A DNA stretch of 64,000 nucleotides from Adiantum capillus-veneris (GCA_014529385.2 CM043947.1:116663087-116727086); one strand, 5' to 3'. Counted from the stretch's first letter, positions 43,602 to 54,983 are shown. Notes: generated from the sequence alone by a model not told the origin. Made by a program: numbers and translations.

Positions 43602-45170
43602 TCAAAAAATTCTGAATTCAAACTCCATTAGGAACATCATCCACCGTCTCAGCCTACCTTGAATAATGACTTTAGTAATCAGGAACAAAAGAGCATGATG
43701 GTCCACATAAAAATGGAACAACTTTCCCAACAGGTGCATGAACTTTGTAGCACTAAAAACCACTCCAAAGGCTTCTCGCTCAGTAGTTGCATATCCTTGT
43801 TCAGCGTAACTAAATCTGCGACTGACAAAATAAACAGGATAATCAGTCCTTCCATCTGGCTGAGCCAATATCGCCCCCATTGACAATCCCGAAGCGTCCA
43901 CATGTACATGGAAAATAACATCCCAGTTTGGTTGCCTAAGGACTGGTTTACTGATAATGGCCTTTTTCAGATTCTGGAAGCTCTCCTCACATTCAGCAGT
44001 CCAATTGGACTTACTCGTCTTCTTTGTGAGTTCATATAATGGTAAAGCTTGAGAAGAAAACTTATGTACAAACCTTCTATAGAAGTTAACATAACCCAGG
44101 AAAGAGCTCAACTCTGAGGCATTTCTGGGTGCTTTAGCTTGCTGAACACACTGAATTTTATCGTTGGCCATTTCTATTCCATTTCGGGAAACTACATGTC
44201 CCAGTAACTATCCCTTCCAGATTAGGAAAACGGATTTAAATGGATTCAAACAAATTCGCTTCTCCTGGCAGCGTTTGAAAACCATTTCTAGGAATAGTAG
44301 GTGTTGTTCCTCATTTGAATATACAATAAAGTCATCCATAAAAATAGCGAGGAATCAATTAAGGAATTCATTAAACATTTCCATCATACACCACTAAAAG
44401 GTAGCTGGTGCATTGCACAGGCCGAAAGGCATCACCAAATACATGAAAGCTCCCCACTCGGTGATGAAAGTGGTCTTCGCTCTATCTTCAGGAGCAATCT
44501 GTAACTGGTTATAGCCACTGTAACCATCCATAAAGCTATATATTTCATATCCTGCGATCTCATCAAGCAACATGTCAGTAAAAGGCAATGAAAATGGATC
44601 TTTGATAACTTGGGCGTTGAGTTTCCTATAGTCAACAAAAACTCTCTATTTCCCGTTTTTCTAAGGAAATACGACTATGGGAAATAGCCCATCGCTACTA
44701 GCCACCTCTGTGATGAATCCAGCCTTGAGAAGATTATCAATATCCTCTTTGACCTTCTTAGCATAGTTGGGGTTCATTCGGTATCTTTGCAGTCATACTG
44801 GCCTAGCATTTGGCTTCAACGGTATCCGTTGCTGACATACTTCAGGATCCACCCCCTTCAGGTCTGTGTGTTCTCAAGCAAATACGTCTTTGTAGTTCTG
44901 GAACATCTTGCGTGCCTTTTCCTTCATTACCGGGTCGAGATGATTGTTGACCTTGATCATCCTAGGACTATCCTCCGAGCCTAGGTTCCATTCTTCCACT
45001 TCTTGGTCGTCTGGAAGCAACCAATTAGGCCCGCCTCCTTTACGTTTGGTCGATTCCTCAACATAATCCCAGGATGGCCCATTTAGTTCTGAATCAGCAT
45101 TCTGATCCACTGTGTGTTCTTCAGAATGTACTGGCTCCTCTACCATACCAGTATCAGCCGATTCCACCAA
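43602..45170 (-). pseudogene. Gypsy RT and RNase H of the outer element
   Basis: One continuous minus frame with only in-frame stops. Seen in order: a linker ending WNLGSEDSPRMIKVN, MFQNYKDVFA, then a TGA, KVKEDIDNLLKAGFITEVAS, VDYRKLNAQVIKDPFSLP, DGYSGYNQLQIAPEDRAKTTF, MPFGLCNAPATF, a TAG, FMDDFIVYS (RT active site), LSSFLGYVNFYRRFVHKFS, and RNase H (VHVDASGLSMGAILAQPDG, QGYATTEREAFGVVF). RT palm and RNase H residues are present. The stops are TAG or TGA at positions where a single transition explains them. Confidence 0.85.
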
Positions 45171-45210
45171 CCTCCCAGTTAACTGAACTGATCTTTCCCC
45201 TGTGTTGATT

Positions 45211-46189
45211 TTAATAAACTGATCTGGGAATTGCTTTTTTTTGCTTGTCAGCCTGCTCTTTATTCAATAAAACTGCATTCAAGTCAATCTCTGCTAAAGG
45301 AAATATGTTCAGGGCTACTAACATTCGTTCGATCTTCTTGGCCATGTACTTCTGGCATAACTCCTTCGGCCTCATCTCTTTTCTCCACCTCCTAGTATTG
45401 TTCGTCTGGATCTGAATTCTGCCGCTGGCCCCTTCTATGGTTAAGGTTTGATTTGCATAGTCATGAACAGCATGTGTTGTTCTCAACCAAGGGCGCCCTA
45501 GCAGCATCCCATATGCCCCTTGCACATCCAGAACTAAGAAGCTGGTTTTAGATTTTTCCCTGCCTACTATTATCTACATATTTTCAATCATACCCGTAGC
45601 TTGTACCACTCTGTGATCTGCCATTCGCACTTTAAATGGTGTTGGCTTTAGACTCGTGATGCCCTCCATCCAAGATAACTCTTGAAAGAGGTTCCCATTG
45701 CTTCATAACCTTGTAGTCCACCAGAATGAGCGGAACTTCATCATCTCGAACGGTCGTCAGGTCCATGGTTCGGGCCTCCACTTCAGCTTTTTTGCGTTGT
45801 CTGATGAACTTTGCCACTTCAGGTAAAGTTTTTCTGATATCTTCCAGCTCCACAGTTAACTTATGAATTCTATCACAAATTTTAACATGGATTTCTTCTC
45901 TCTCTTGGTCAGACTGGTTGTCAGAGCTCGAAGAGCTGGTTGTATGTTTACACTGCCATTCCTCTCTTGTAGTGCTTCCAATCCTTCCATCAACTCTCAG
46001 TTCACCATTGCTTGTACCGCAGCCAGCATGGTCTCAGGTATGCCCGGTATTGACTGATCTTTCTTAGTTGATTGGGCTGGTATCTTCTGAATGATTGGGG
46101 CTTCAGAACTTTCTAGCTGCTCTGGCAGATTTTTGGCTAAATCCTCCGTGATTTTAGCCGCTAGTTCTCTCTGCTCTTGCCATTCATCT
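45211..46189 (-). pseudogene. Gag C-terminal linker and retropepsin of the outer element
   Basis: DEWQEQRELAAKITEDLAK, then a linker to VAKFIRQRKKAEVEARTMD and the protease start VILDGG (catalytic Asp as D-G-G, not DSG/DTG) near 45655-45670. A frame change follows directly, then KPTPFKVRMADHRVVQATGM, VGREKSKTSFLVLDVQGAYG and MLLGRPWLRTTHAVHDYANQ. The C-terminal hydrophobic-LLGRPWL block is typical. The DGG site is shared with the element at 56-63 kb. Confidence 0.75.
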
Positions 46190-46888
46190 TGTTAGGAAAT
46201 AAGACGTAGCTAAATAGATAATTGAGTAGATTACTTAATGGAGAGATACAGATTTACATACATGAGATTATAGAGTAGAGAGAGAGAGAGAGAGAGAGAG
46301 TACACATGATATACGTGGTTCACCCAATGTGGGCTACGTCCACGGGAAAGCAGCCACTCAATGGCTTTAGTACTTCAAAACAAGAAGTAGTTTACAAAGG
46401 GATTATACCCTTAATGGAGCTCCCGCCTTGCTTCACTCTCACCACCTCACACTCACCTTGTTGCATCAACTTCACACACTATGAAATGTGTGTAGAAATG
46501 ACCTCCTTTTATAGGCCAAAAGGGCTGCCCTCTCTTATGAGAGGCAGCCATGTGTAGCCGCCCTTGTGCGAATAAGTCTAAATCGGACCCTCCAATCCGC
46601 CCATGTGTGGCCGCCCTTGAGAAGACAAGTCCGCTTTTGAATTCGGCCACCGGCCACCGGCCATTGACTTCTGACCACCGGCCACTGGCCATTGACTACC
46701 GGCCACCGACCAACCGACCGGTTGTTTTTCGACCACTTTCCGGCCGTCGTCCGGCCATAATATTCCGGCGAAAAGGAATATTCCGGTGATCTAAAGTTGC
46801 CCCTGATTCTTGTCCGTTAAAATTTTGGTTTCCAGTGAGTGATTTTCCTTCACGCACGATGGCTTCTCCTCATAATGGGGGCCTTACA
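46190..46888 (-). mobile_element. LTR-like insertion (solo LTR candidate) in the outer gag-protease
   Basis: 699 bp, TGTTAGGAAATAAG...GGCCTTACA on plus, and TGTAAGGCCCCC...TTCCTAACA on minus, a TG...CA LTR form in either direction. It interrupts the coding trace between KAHI and DEWQEQRE. It contains a GA run (46277-46300), a CCACGGG.../GCCGCCC region and the CCGGCCA minisatellite. No coding, PBS or partner LTR is seen. Flanking five bases (CATCT and AATGT) do not match, so the target duplication is unclear. Confidence 0.5.
46643..46722. repeat. CCGGCCAC minisatellite
   Basis: GGCCACCGGCCACCGGCC and related units (CATTGACTTCTGACCACCGG, CATTGACTACCGGCCACCG) repeat over about 80 bp. It sits inside the LTR-like insertion. 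Confidence 0.8.
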
Positions 46889-47111
46889 AATGTGCGCTTT
46901 TACCACAGAAAATTACAAGGGTAAATCAGGCTCCATACTTAACACATCTACCACCTTCTCTTTACCCTTGGCCCTCCAAATTTCTCTTTGTTGAGCCCAC
47001 TTGCTACTGTTAGTAGTGACTGGTGTCTTTGAAGTATCTGGAATTTCTTCAATTACTACGCCCTTGCTTCTTGTGACTACCCGTACTGGGATTGGCTATG
47101 GTGCCTTAGCC

Positions 47112-48587
47112 TCAGTAGCAGTAGTTGCAGGTGCGTCTGGGCATTGGGCTGCGAAATGGCCGTACTTCCCACAAGTATAGCAATTCATACTCCAACTCTG
47201 GAAGTTGCCACGTCCTCTGCCTCGGCCCATACCCGTTTGGAATTGCAGTATTACTGGTACCTGGTCTCTCCTCTTGAGATACTTTGGCGGGTTCTACTTT
47301 CACTAGTTCAGTATAGGCTACCACTGACAGGTCTTTGCCCTTCTTAAAGTGATGAATCTTGATACCACAATTGTTCCATAAATGACCAAAAGCCTTACAG
47401 TAAGTGCACTGTGGGCACTCGTTGGAGATATGGTCCTTGGATTTGCATTTCAAACACCAAGTCTCCATCTTCCGAACTGGCTATCTGGTGTGGCTAATCT
47501 CGGCAATCTGACTAGCCATTTCTTCAATCTTCTTGGTCCAAGATCCCTTCTTTGACTTCTCCTTGGACCGTTCATTAGAGCTGCTTTCAGAGCTGCCGGG
47601 CACCTCACTAGAATCAGAACTCTCAATAGCATAGCTACTGCTACTAGGTCTTCTCTTTTTGTGGCTCTTTTCCTTCTTGGCCTGCTGTTCCAGCTTCAGT
47701 GCTCGTTGTACCAGATCATTGAATTTCTTGGTTGGAACTGGTACCTCCTGCTCCCTAAGCTTTTTGCTTTTAAAACCATTCAGAAACCATGCCCTCAACC
47801 TCTTCTCGGATGGCGTTTCCTGTAACTGCCTGGTTAGCTCCTTGATTTTTTCCACATAACTTCGGGCTGATAGATTCCGCAGCTTGATCTTATCCAGTTC
47901 ACGGAGGATATCTTCATCACCTCTGTTGTCAGAATACTCCAGTCTGAAGGCTTTAAGAAATTTGTTGTATGATCTGAGCTGACAGGCGGGGTAATGGTAA
48001 TACCATTTCCTCGCTTCCTCCTTCAAGGTTTGCGGAAAGTATTCCCCCCAATCATCTTCATCAATATTTTTCAGTTCAGTATACTGCTCAAAAGCCTGTA
48101 TGTGAACATCTGGATCATCCTTATTACCTCCCTTGAATATTGGAAAAGAAATTTTCAGAGAAGCTATATAATCATTTTGATTACCACCGATTCTCCCGCT
48201 TCTCTTCTTGGATTCAGAACGGCACTTGGAAGTCTTCTTGCAATTGTTAGTGTCTGCATCCCAATCAATGTCTGTTTCTGTCTCTGTATCAATGTTCTCT
48301 TTGGCCTATCGGCTAGAAGTGCAGTGACTGCCTTTACTTTCCTTGGTACCCTCAACCCCTGGTCGGGACCGAGAACTCTTGGCTTTCCGTGCTTCCCTTT
48401 CTGCCCGTCTGCGTCGAGAATGACTAGACTGTTGTGAGTCCTGCATCTCATCAGCCTGACTATGCTCCTCCTTAGCCTCAGTGTCAGTCACCTTCTCTTG
48501 CTTAGGGTCAGACTCTCTTCCCGACTCCTCAAAAATAGGATCAACACGGATGGTGGATTTCCGGCCACGACTCGATTTGGATGCCAT
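47112..48587 (-). pseudogene. Gag of the outer gypsy element
   Basis: One minus frame from the ATG at 48585-48587 (MASKSSRGRK) with two TAG stops (about 48306 and 47479). It has a charged Ser/Arg/Glu N-terminus and then the capsid domain: EEARKWYYHYPACQL, YNKFLKAFRLEYSDNRGDE, LRNLSARSYVEKIKELTRQL, LRAWFLNGFKSKKLREQ. A Ser-rich linker follows, then two zinc knuckles, CLKCKSKDHISNEC and CTYCKAFGHLWNNC (47367-47456), both perfect CX2CX4HX4C. It packages element RNA. Only the stops spoil it. Confidence 0.85.
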
Positions 48588-48639
48588 TGCTGAAAACTTC
48601 CAACTGGGAGAAGAGTCTTTCAGTCAACGAGCTTTAGCT

Positions 48640-48661
48640 CGAGCCACCGTGATTGCCAAAA
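48640..48661 (-). promoter_or_regulatory. Candidate primer-binding site of the outer gypsy element
   Basis: The minus strand just inside the 5' LTR reads TTTTGGCAATCACGGTGGCTC. The position and the TGG start fit a PBS. I cannot name the tRNA with confidence. Confidence 0.45.
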
Positions 48662-49168
48662 TGGAATTGGAGCTGATCTCTTGAGATAGCTAATTCCAGT
48701 GTTAGAAGATTTCAGCTACTGATGATGTATTAGTTTAGACAGTCGTTTGAACAGAGAATCAGAAACTGAACTAGAATTTATCTACTGGAATGAGAACCAG
48801 ACTACGTATTGAGAATAATATTCAGATTCAGATTCAGAGTATTGAATACAGAGTAAGTGTAACTAGAATATCTGCCATGATTGGAACTACAGATGAAAGA
48901 TTACAACGAGTATGATGTGATTTACAGATAGAGTACAACCGACAGCAACTGCTAATGATTGACAACTCAAGTACAAATGCCGCCAAAATGCTAATCCGAC
49001 TATGCTCAAGATTGTGCTAACCCAAATGCCAACCCGATTACAATGTAATGGGCCCTATTTATATACCTTGGGTTTACCATTGTAATTACCGTAGTAATTA
49101 CTAACTAATTCACTGCCCGTCTCAGAAGAGAACGTTCCCGCTTAGTGAAACTGTCTTAGCCGTCTACA
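48662..49168 (-). repeat. 5' LTR of the outer gypsy element
   Basis: 507 bp, TGTAGACGGCTAAG...CAATTCCA on minus, matching 31382-31886. TGCTT follows at 49169-49173. Confidence 0.92.
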
Positions 49169-50440
49169 TGCTTGAACGCACGTGATATATAGATTTTACA
49201 TGTAGTGACACCCACCCCCCACCCCCAAGTCTCAAAGACAACCTTTCCTAATATGTGTATCAATGAGTCATGCACAATAGTTATCATGCCTTCTTTTGAA
49301 GTAATGTTAGCGAGTAGGCCACGCTCATGACAATACTCAGTGCCCTTCAAAGCATTCTTTGAGTGTATACCTCATTGTCTTCAAAATGACGACCATGACG
49401 TAACGTGCGACCGATATCCATCATGAGACGGTGCAAAAAATCTAATGCCTGTTGTACCCTCTTTACATTCACAAAAGGCTCCTTGACAAAGCTATGAATT
49501 TGGAGCTCATCAAGGACTCCTCTTGGCTACGATACGTAGTCTTGTAAGAGGACACAAAATGTGGCTCTCAAATGTTTTCACTCACACTTTAAATCAGGGC
49601 TCAATTTTGATTGACCTTCTGGAAATGAGAAGCACATAATCAAGATAATCACTTTAAGGCCTTAAAGCAAGTTGAAGTCTTTCCTGAAATGCAGCTCAAG
49701 TTTGGTGTCTAGATTACATTATGACCACAAAAGCCCTTGCAGGACCATAGAGCTGAAGAGCACAGTGAACGCAAACCAGCCACATGATCCTACGAACATT
49801 GGATAGTGCTCAATTGAAAAGCATGACGTCGTCCAATGTGGTCTACCACAATGCCCATTGAGAAAAGGTATTGGGTTTCATAGTAAATCTTTGAGAGACA
49901 TCCACATTTTACATTCATGTGGCATGACCCAATTGTCGTTTTTGCCAAGATCACAGCAAAGCCCATAGAATTAGATGACTTACGAATCGTTTTTCATTCA
50001 TTAGAGTGGTTCAAACAGTTACAAAATTCAAATGAGCCCATAAAATTGCTTTCGCATGTGCAAACAAAAATCTTAAAATACTAAGCAGACCTTAATAGAG
50101 GCTGCACCAATACACAGTTTTGTGATGTTTACATCTTGCACAACTTTCACATATTGTGTTTCAAATCTAGTTGAAAGGCCTACTTCCTCGTCATACTCAT
50201 ATCATAGTGCACTTACCTCTAGAAGAGGATTCAAAAGATACCAGACAAGGACGAGAAATGTGCAAAGGGGAAAAAAAGAAGAAAACGGAAGAATGTACCT
50301 CTTCAACTCCTACTAGCCAAGAAGCAAACAATATAGGTAGATGGATAGTATGGAGCCAAGGAGAAAACAACAGAGAACGATACATCACGCATTGTAGGAA
50401 AAAGATACTCTCCATCATGGAAGTGATGCTACCTAACCAC
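49169..50440. other. Intergenic, no gene seen
   Basis: Ordinary sequence with only short frames of no recognisable content. It runs from the gypsy TSD to a GA tract at 50453-50471 and a G-rich run to 50490. It may include the 3' flank of the gene at 50641-52140. Confidence 0.4.
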
Positions 50441-50640
50441 ACACACACGGGGAGAGAGAGAGAGAGAGAGGGGGGAGGGGGGAGGAGGGGCAAAGAGTGA
50501 AGTGAGAACATCTCTAGCAGTTTCAAAAGTTCAAGCAGACGTGGAAGAATCTGGCCCGTGCGTCGAGTGTACGTGGCAAGGGCTTGAATGTGGCGCAAGG
50601 CAGCACAAAAGGACATCAGGCTTACAAAGTAAATATGAAG

Positions 50641-52140
50641 TCAAGAGGGGGAATCAGGGTAATCAGGAACATTATTCGCATCCGAGCCCAGTACATCACA
50701 GTCGGCATCCGCAGAGAGGCCGTTGATGTTGTTGCCGCAGCCGCCATTGAGGCTGGAGCTACTGCAGCTGCGATGAGTCCATACAGGCAGCTGGTATGCC
50801 CGCTTGCTCTCCTTCTGCGCCTCATTATTAGATTGCGTAGGTCCCCAGCTTGGCGCCCCAGCTGCAGCTGCCAACTGCTGTATCTGCTGCAGCTTCATCA
50901 GAAAATCCTCACGAATGCTTTCACTCGCTGCTTCTTCGGCTTCCGCGGCCGCCCTCCTCGCATCTCCACTTTTGCTCAGTGCATTCGCGCTGCGTCGGAG
51001 TCCCTGCGCCGCTGCTAACCCGAAATCCTGCAATGGTTGAGCCCCATCGACAGAGAGGACTCCTTCTGTCGATGCTCTCGCCTGCATTGATCTGCGTCGC
51101 GCCATCGCTCGCTCCATTAGCAGCTGCTGCATATTACTCATGTAGGGCGATGGTACTGCTGCTGCTGCGCCAAGTGGGCTTCCTAATACTGGGCTTGATG
51201 CACTGCTAATTATAGGCTCGCTCATTAAGGGTCCATCGCCATTGCCGACCGGCTTCCGTAGCGCTGCCGCAGCTGCGCTCTTGCGACGTTCGTTCGCCCT
51301 CTCCATAAGAAGCTGCTGCATTTGTGAGATCTGTGGACGATTAATGGTGGCAGCGACAGGGCTAGCAGATCTCTGCACATTCGTTGCTTCTGTATGGGCG
51401 CATAGAGAGTCTGCATGGGCCATGGTATGAGTCTGCGCCGAGAAGCTGCTGGAAGAGTCGGAGTCGGACGTGGTAAGCAGAGGGCCATTGGGGATGACGA
51501 GGCGCGGTGGGGAACGGAAGGCGCGGCGAGCGCACACTCGATGCGCGTACTCGGCTGGTGGTGCCTTGTCCCGCTGTGGCGAATATGCGGTGCGGGCCGG
51601 CGGGCGAGACGCGGATTTTTGATCATGGGCGCTTTGAAATCTACGGCGGCCGGACGGAGGCTTGTTCTCCATGAGAATGGCGAGGTCGATCTGAGCGAAG
51701 CACATTTGGATCTCGTCAATGGTCGGCTGGGCAGAGAGGCCGGTCGGCTCACCGAAAACTTGGTGCCGCTGGCGCTGTGGCCGGCTGGAAGAGCCTCCAG
51801 CGCCGGCTGTGTTCTCATCCTCAACAGAGTCGTCATCGTCATCTTCTTCTCCATTGACCAGCCGATGCACCTGCTCCCGCACCTCGTCCGGCAAGTCGGC
51901 GACCTTGATGTAGAGCGCATCATCTTCTCTGTTTGTGATCACATGCGGGACAGGCGAGGCACCCCGCCTGGCGCCGCCGCTGCTGCCTCCATAGTCAGAG
52001 CCGCCATGGCCGCGTCTGTTTTGCCGATCTGCCGCTGTATTGCAGTTATGATCATCCTTCAACACAAACTCTGCACGCATGAAAGGGGACTCGTTCGTTG
52101 CACTTTGCAAATCACCCTTCAGAAACTGCTGGTCGGCCAT
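50641..52140 (-). CDS. Hypothetical host protein, 499 aa, intronless, duplicated MQQLLMER motif
   Basis: The only convincing host gene. Open frame from ATG (52138-52140, MADQQFLKGDL) to TGA (50641-50643), in a GC-rich island unlike its AT-rich surroundings. The protein is mostly disordered-looking: an acidic run (EEDDDDDSVEDE, about residues 98-109), Ser-rich tracts and Ala-rich stretches. A 9-residue motif occurs twice, QMQQLLMERA (274) and NMQQLLMERA (337), each followed by a basic Arg/Lys-Ser stretch and so likely a short amphipathic helix. Helical segments also occur at LPDEVREQVHRLVNG and IREDFLMKLQQIQQL. No signal peptide or membrane segment. A GA tract (52151-52173) lies in the presumed 5' leader. 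No known family is recognised. The 266-codon frame on the opposite strand is a shadow. Confidence 0.6.
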   Translation of the reverse strand: MADQQFLKGDLQSATNESPFMRAEFVLKDDHNCNTAADRQNRRGHGGSDYGGSSGGARRGASPVPHVITNREDDALYIKVADLPDEVREQVHRLVNGEEDDDDDSVEDENTAGAGGSSSRPQRQRHQVFGEPTGLSAQPTIDEIQMCFAQIDLAILMENKPPSGRRRFQSAHDQKSASRPPARTAYSPQRDKAPPAEYAHRVCARRAFRSPPRLVIPNGPLLTTSDSDSSSSFSAQTHTMAHADSLCAHTEATNVQRSASPVAATINRPQISQMQQLLMERANERRKSAAAAALRKPVGNGDGPLMSEPIISSASSPVLGSPLGAAAAVPSPYMSNMQQLLMERAMARRRSMQARASTEGVLSVDGAQPLQDFGLAAAQGLRRSANALSKSGDARRAAAEAEEAASESIREDFLMKLQQIQQLAAAAGAPSWGPTQSNNEAQKESKRAYQLPVWTHRSCSSSSLNGGCGNNINGLSADADCDVLGSDANNVPDYPDSPS

Positions 52141-52150
52141 CTCTGCCGCT

Positions 52151-52173
52151 CTCTCTCTCTCTCTCTCTCTCTC
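52151..52173 (-). promoter_or_regulatory. GA-rich 5' leader tract upstream of the host gene
   Basis: (CT)n on plus, i.e. (GA)n on the sense strand, 11 bases upstream of the ATG. CT/GA tracts in plant 5' leaders are common. Any regulatory role is inference. Confidence 0.35.
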
Positions 52174-52726
52174 AATGTTGCGGCAAGGACACTTCCATTT
52201 GGCTTCATCTCATGAGGTCGCGTCTTGTTGCTACCTGCCGTTTCGTTTACAAAATTCAAATGTCTCATTAAGGTGCATCCTGTGCACTGGAGTATTTGAA
52301 GGCAAAAGAAGAATAAAAGCGTTCACTGCAGACTCAATAACAGACCCTTCACGCTCTTCGGTGGAGGAATTTCTCCACAATGTGCGGCCTCACATTGTCT
52401 AGTAAATCATTCTTCAAGTCATCCTCTGTCTAGTTTAACCTAAGGTGCACAATTTATATATGGTCGTCATCGCTTCCTACAGAAACCATCAAAAAGATCA
52501 AACAAGCCTAAGAGACACACAACCTCCATTCAAGTAGTCTACTCACCAATCGACAAATATATGACTAATGACAAGTCCGTGACATGCAATAATTCTGTCT
52601 CAAGGATCGTTGCGAAGTCAAATCACTTCCTTCGCAAAAATTTCACTTCTCTTTCTTGAACAACACAAAGATAGCATTAAAATTGTGCATAAAATATTTA
52701 AACATAAGAACGATAATACTACTTAC

Positions 52727-54440
52727 GTTTTCCTGGATACGAGCCAACCTGTGCGAGCCTAACGCTTCCTCAAAATGCTCCATCTACACAAAAATATCGA
52801 AATGATTATTGAAAACTAACCCACATTTGTTCGCACTCCAAACAAATTTTCACTTTTCAATAAAGAGTTAAACCATCGAACCTCCACCAATCATCACCCA
52901 AGGCAGGATCAACAATAGCTAATGCATATTTTGTCAATCTTTTGGAAGGCGTGTCGGTTTCAAAGAATGCTTTTTTGTATTGAGATTGAAGGCAACATTC
53001 TATCTTTCTTTGCTATAATGTTCTTTAGCGCCAGGGTATATTTTTCCTATGAACTTCTTGCGTATGTTAATTCAATTATGCGATAGTGTCTAACTACCCA
53101 TATCAACAATTGCATGAATGATGATGCTACTTACTGGATGAAGCAATTGTGACATCATAGTGAAAAGTACTTTGTACCACGCTTTCTTTTCTACCCTTTT
53201 GGAAATGCCTGTCTGCATCCAATTGTAGACCACACAAGGCATTTTCTTCATGATTGCCTCCTTCGAATCAAGGCCCGTTGCTCGCACCATCCAGAGCATG
53301 TCGGTGTAAGAAGTAGCCACGTACCATGTCTCGTTCAATCTACACATGATTGAAAATAGAGGTAGGTAAGACAGCTTGACACTAAAATCATCGACACAGT
53401 GAATATATTCAATGCACTGTATTTGTTAATACAAATGAAAATGCTCAACATATCAACCTCATTTGTGGGACCTACAGTTACTAGTTCCGCACGAACCCTG
53501 GGATGCAGATCGGCATCTTTTTTGTATGCAACACCTAGAACAAAAGGGAGCGTCACATCTAGCATTAAAGAGCAAGCAAGCAAAGCAACAACATCTACAA
53601 CAGTGCTTAGTCTCTTTAAGAACTCTTATCCAGGAAGCTAGCCTATGGTTTCCATCCCAAGTGTAGAACAATTTTTACTAAGATAGTCCCAACAAGTGTT
53701 TTTGATCTCGACCTCAAACTCCTCGTTAATAAGCATCCCTTGGGCTCATTATATCCCTGCAATAGGAATGTATCAGCCAATGGTTACAGACGCTTTGGGT
53801 CCAACCTTACTTGACGTGCCCTCTCTAGCTTTACCAGATGGCAAAGAGGAACCCAAGGCAATGGACTCTCATGCTCTACCTACATTGTTCAAATTATGTT
53901 AAATCTCAAAGTTTATAATTTTTTTTTTGCTCCATAAACTAAAGTGCTTTGACATTACCTTCAAATTTCCAAGATGCTTTGACAACATATCTTGGAAAAG
54001 TATAACATCTTCATTTATTGGAAACACACCCCCAGTGTTAGCCCCAGCCGTCATGTATGCCTCCATTTCCTTGTCATCAATCTCCTTGTCGGAGTAGTCA
54101 ACATTAGCAACAAATCTAGATGATGTTTCTTCTTGGACGCACTTTTGCTTTTCCTTTGGTTGATATTTTAGATTTTTCCATAGTCGCAATAGGAGGAGAT
54201 GGCACAACATTGACTTGCCCGACGACACACTAATCAATTGGAGACAGTTCTTGTATTTCTTTCCTAGCTGTCTTAGTGACTCGCTACAAAGCAAAATTGC
54301 CACATCGATCATCCACCTAGCAAGCATATTTAGAGACAACATGTAATAGTTTACAATCCAAAAAGAAACCTCTTTCTTGGAGAACCCAAAATTATCGAAT
54401 CTCCTTTTGCCCATGCTACAAGACTTTTTTATGCGCACTT
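52727..54440 (-). other. Possible exons of an unrecognised minus-strand gene or transposon relic
   Basis: Several short protein-like stretches on the minus strand have splice-like edges. 52727-52783 (MEHFEEALGSHRLARIQEN) has AG before and GTAAGT after. 52880-52935 reads AIVDPALGDDWWRFDG. 53135-53339 (LNETWYVATSYTDMLWMVRA ... KKAWYKVLF) has AG before and GTAAGT after. 53458-53534 reads VAYKKDADLHPRVRAELVTV. About 53590-53665 reads TWDGNHRLASWIRVLKETK. 53950-54060 reads GVFPINEDVILFQDMLSKHL. Joining 53458-53534 to 53135-53339 at the obvious sites does not keep frame, so the model is incomplete. A decayed hAT-like transposase was considered from DDWWRFDG alone. I cannot name the family. Confidence 0.35.
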
Positions 54441-54865
54441 CAACGTAATCATTTCGTCGTTTGTGGAAGGAACATGAGGTAGAGGAGCATCCTTGCCATC
54501 ATATACTTCCAAGATTGGGATGGGAAAGCAACCATATGGAAATCTACTTCCATGTAGCTTTACCAAATTTGAAGTCTTCTCTTCTTCTCTATCTGACCTA
54601 CACCAGTCGCTTCTCCATTGTAAATGAATTCAACAAAAGCACCCACATCAGATATCTTGGACATCTTTTGTCTGAACTCAAAAGTATAGCACAAATGCTC
54701 TGCTCGTTCTGCAAAGAAAATAAAAAAACATTTTTTCCTTTATTTCTCTCCCCCTCAGCCTTACACCATCTCTGACATTCCCTTGCTCTATCCCTTTTCA
54801 TCTCTAGCAAAATTCTTATTTTTATCTCTTTGTTCTCTTAATCAATTATCCTTATTCACTTATTC

Positions 54866-54983
<118 letters not shown>

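Larger units (their letters stand above)
31382..49168 (-). mobile_element. Large Ty3/gypsy element with extra 3' ORF, host to a nested element
   Basis: LTRs are 31382-31886 and 48662-49168. The target duplication is TGCTT (31377-31381 and 49169-49173), and the polypurine tract lies next to the left LTR, so orientation is minus. Order on the minus strand: gag with two zinc knuckles, LTR-like insertion, protease, RT, RNase H, integrase (split by a complete nested gypsy element), extra ORF, 3' LTR. Without the two insertions it is about 11 kb. Integrase after RT confirms Ty3/gypsy. The LDGG protease motif and the extra ORF set it apart from the chromoviruses nearby. Many stops make it inactive. 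Confidence 0.9.

Noticed and set aside
51415-52215. 266-codon plus-strand frame
   Set aside because: It lies antisense to the GC-rich host gene and has no domain. Long shadow frames are expected in GC-rich coding DNA.
52727-54440. hAT transposase call
   Set aside because: Only DDWWRFDG resembles the hAT C-terminal region; no CERNWS-like or other hAT block could be found.
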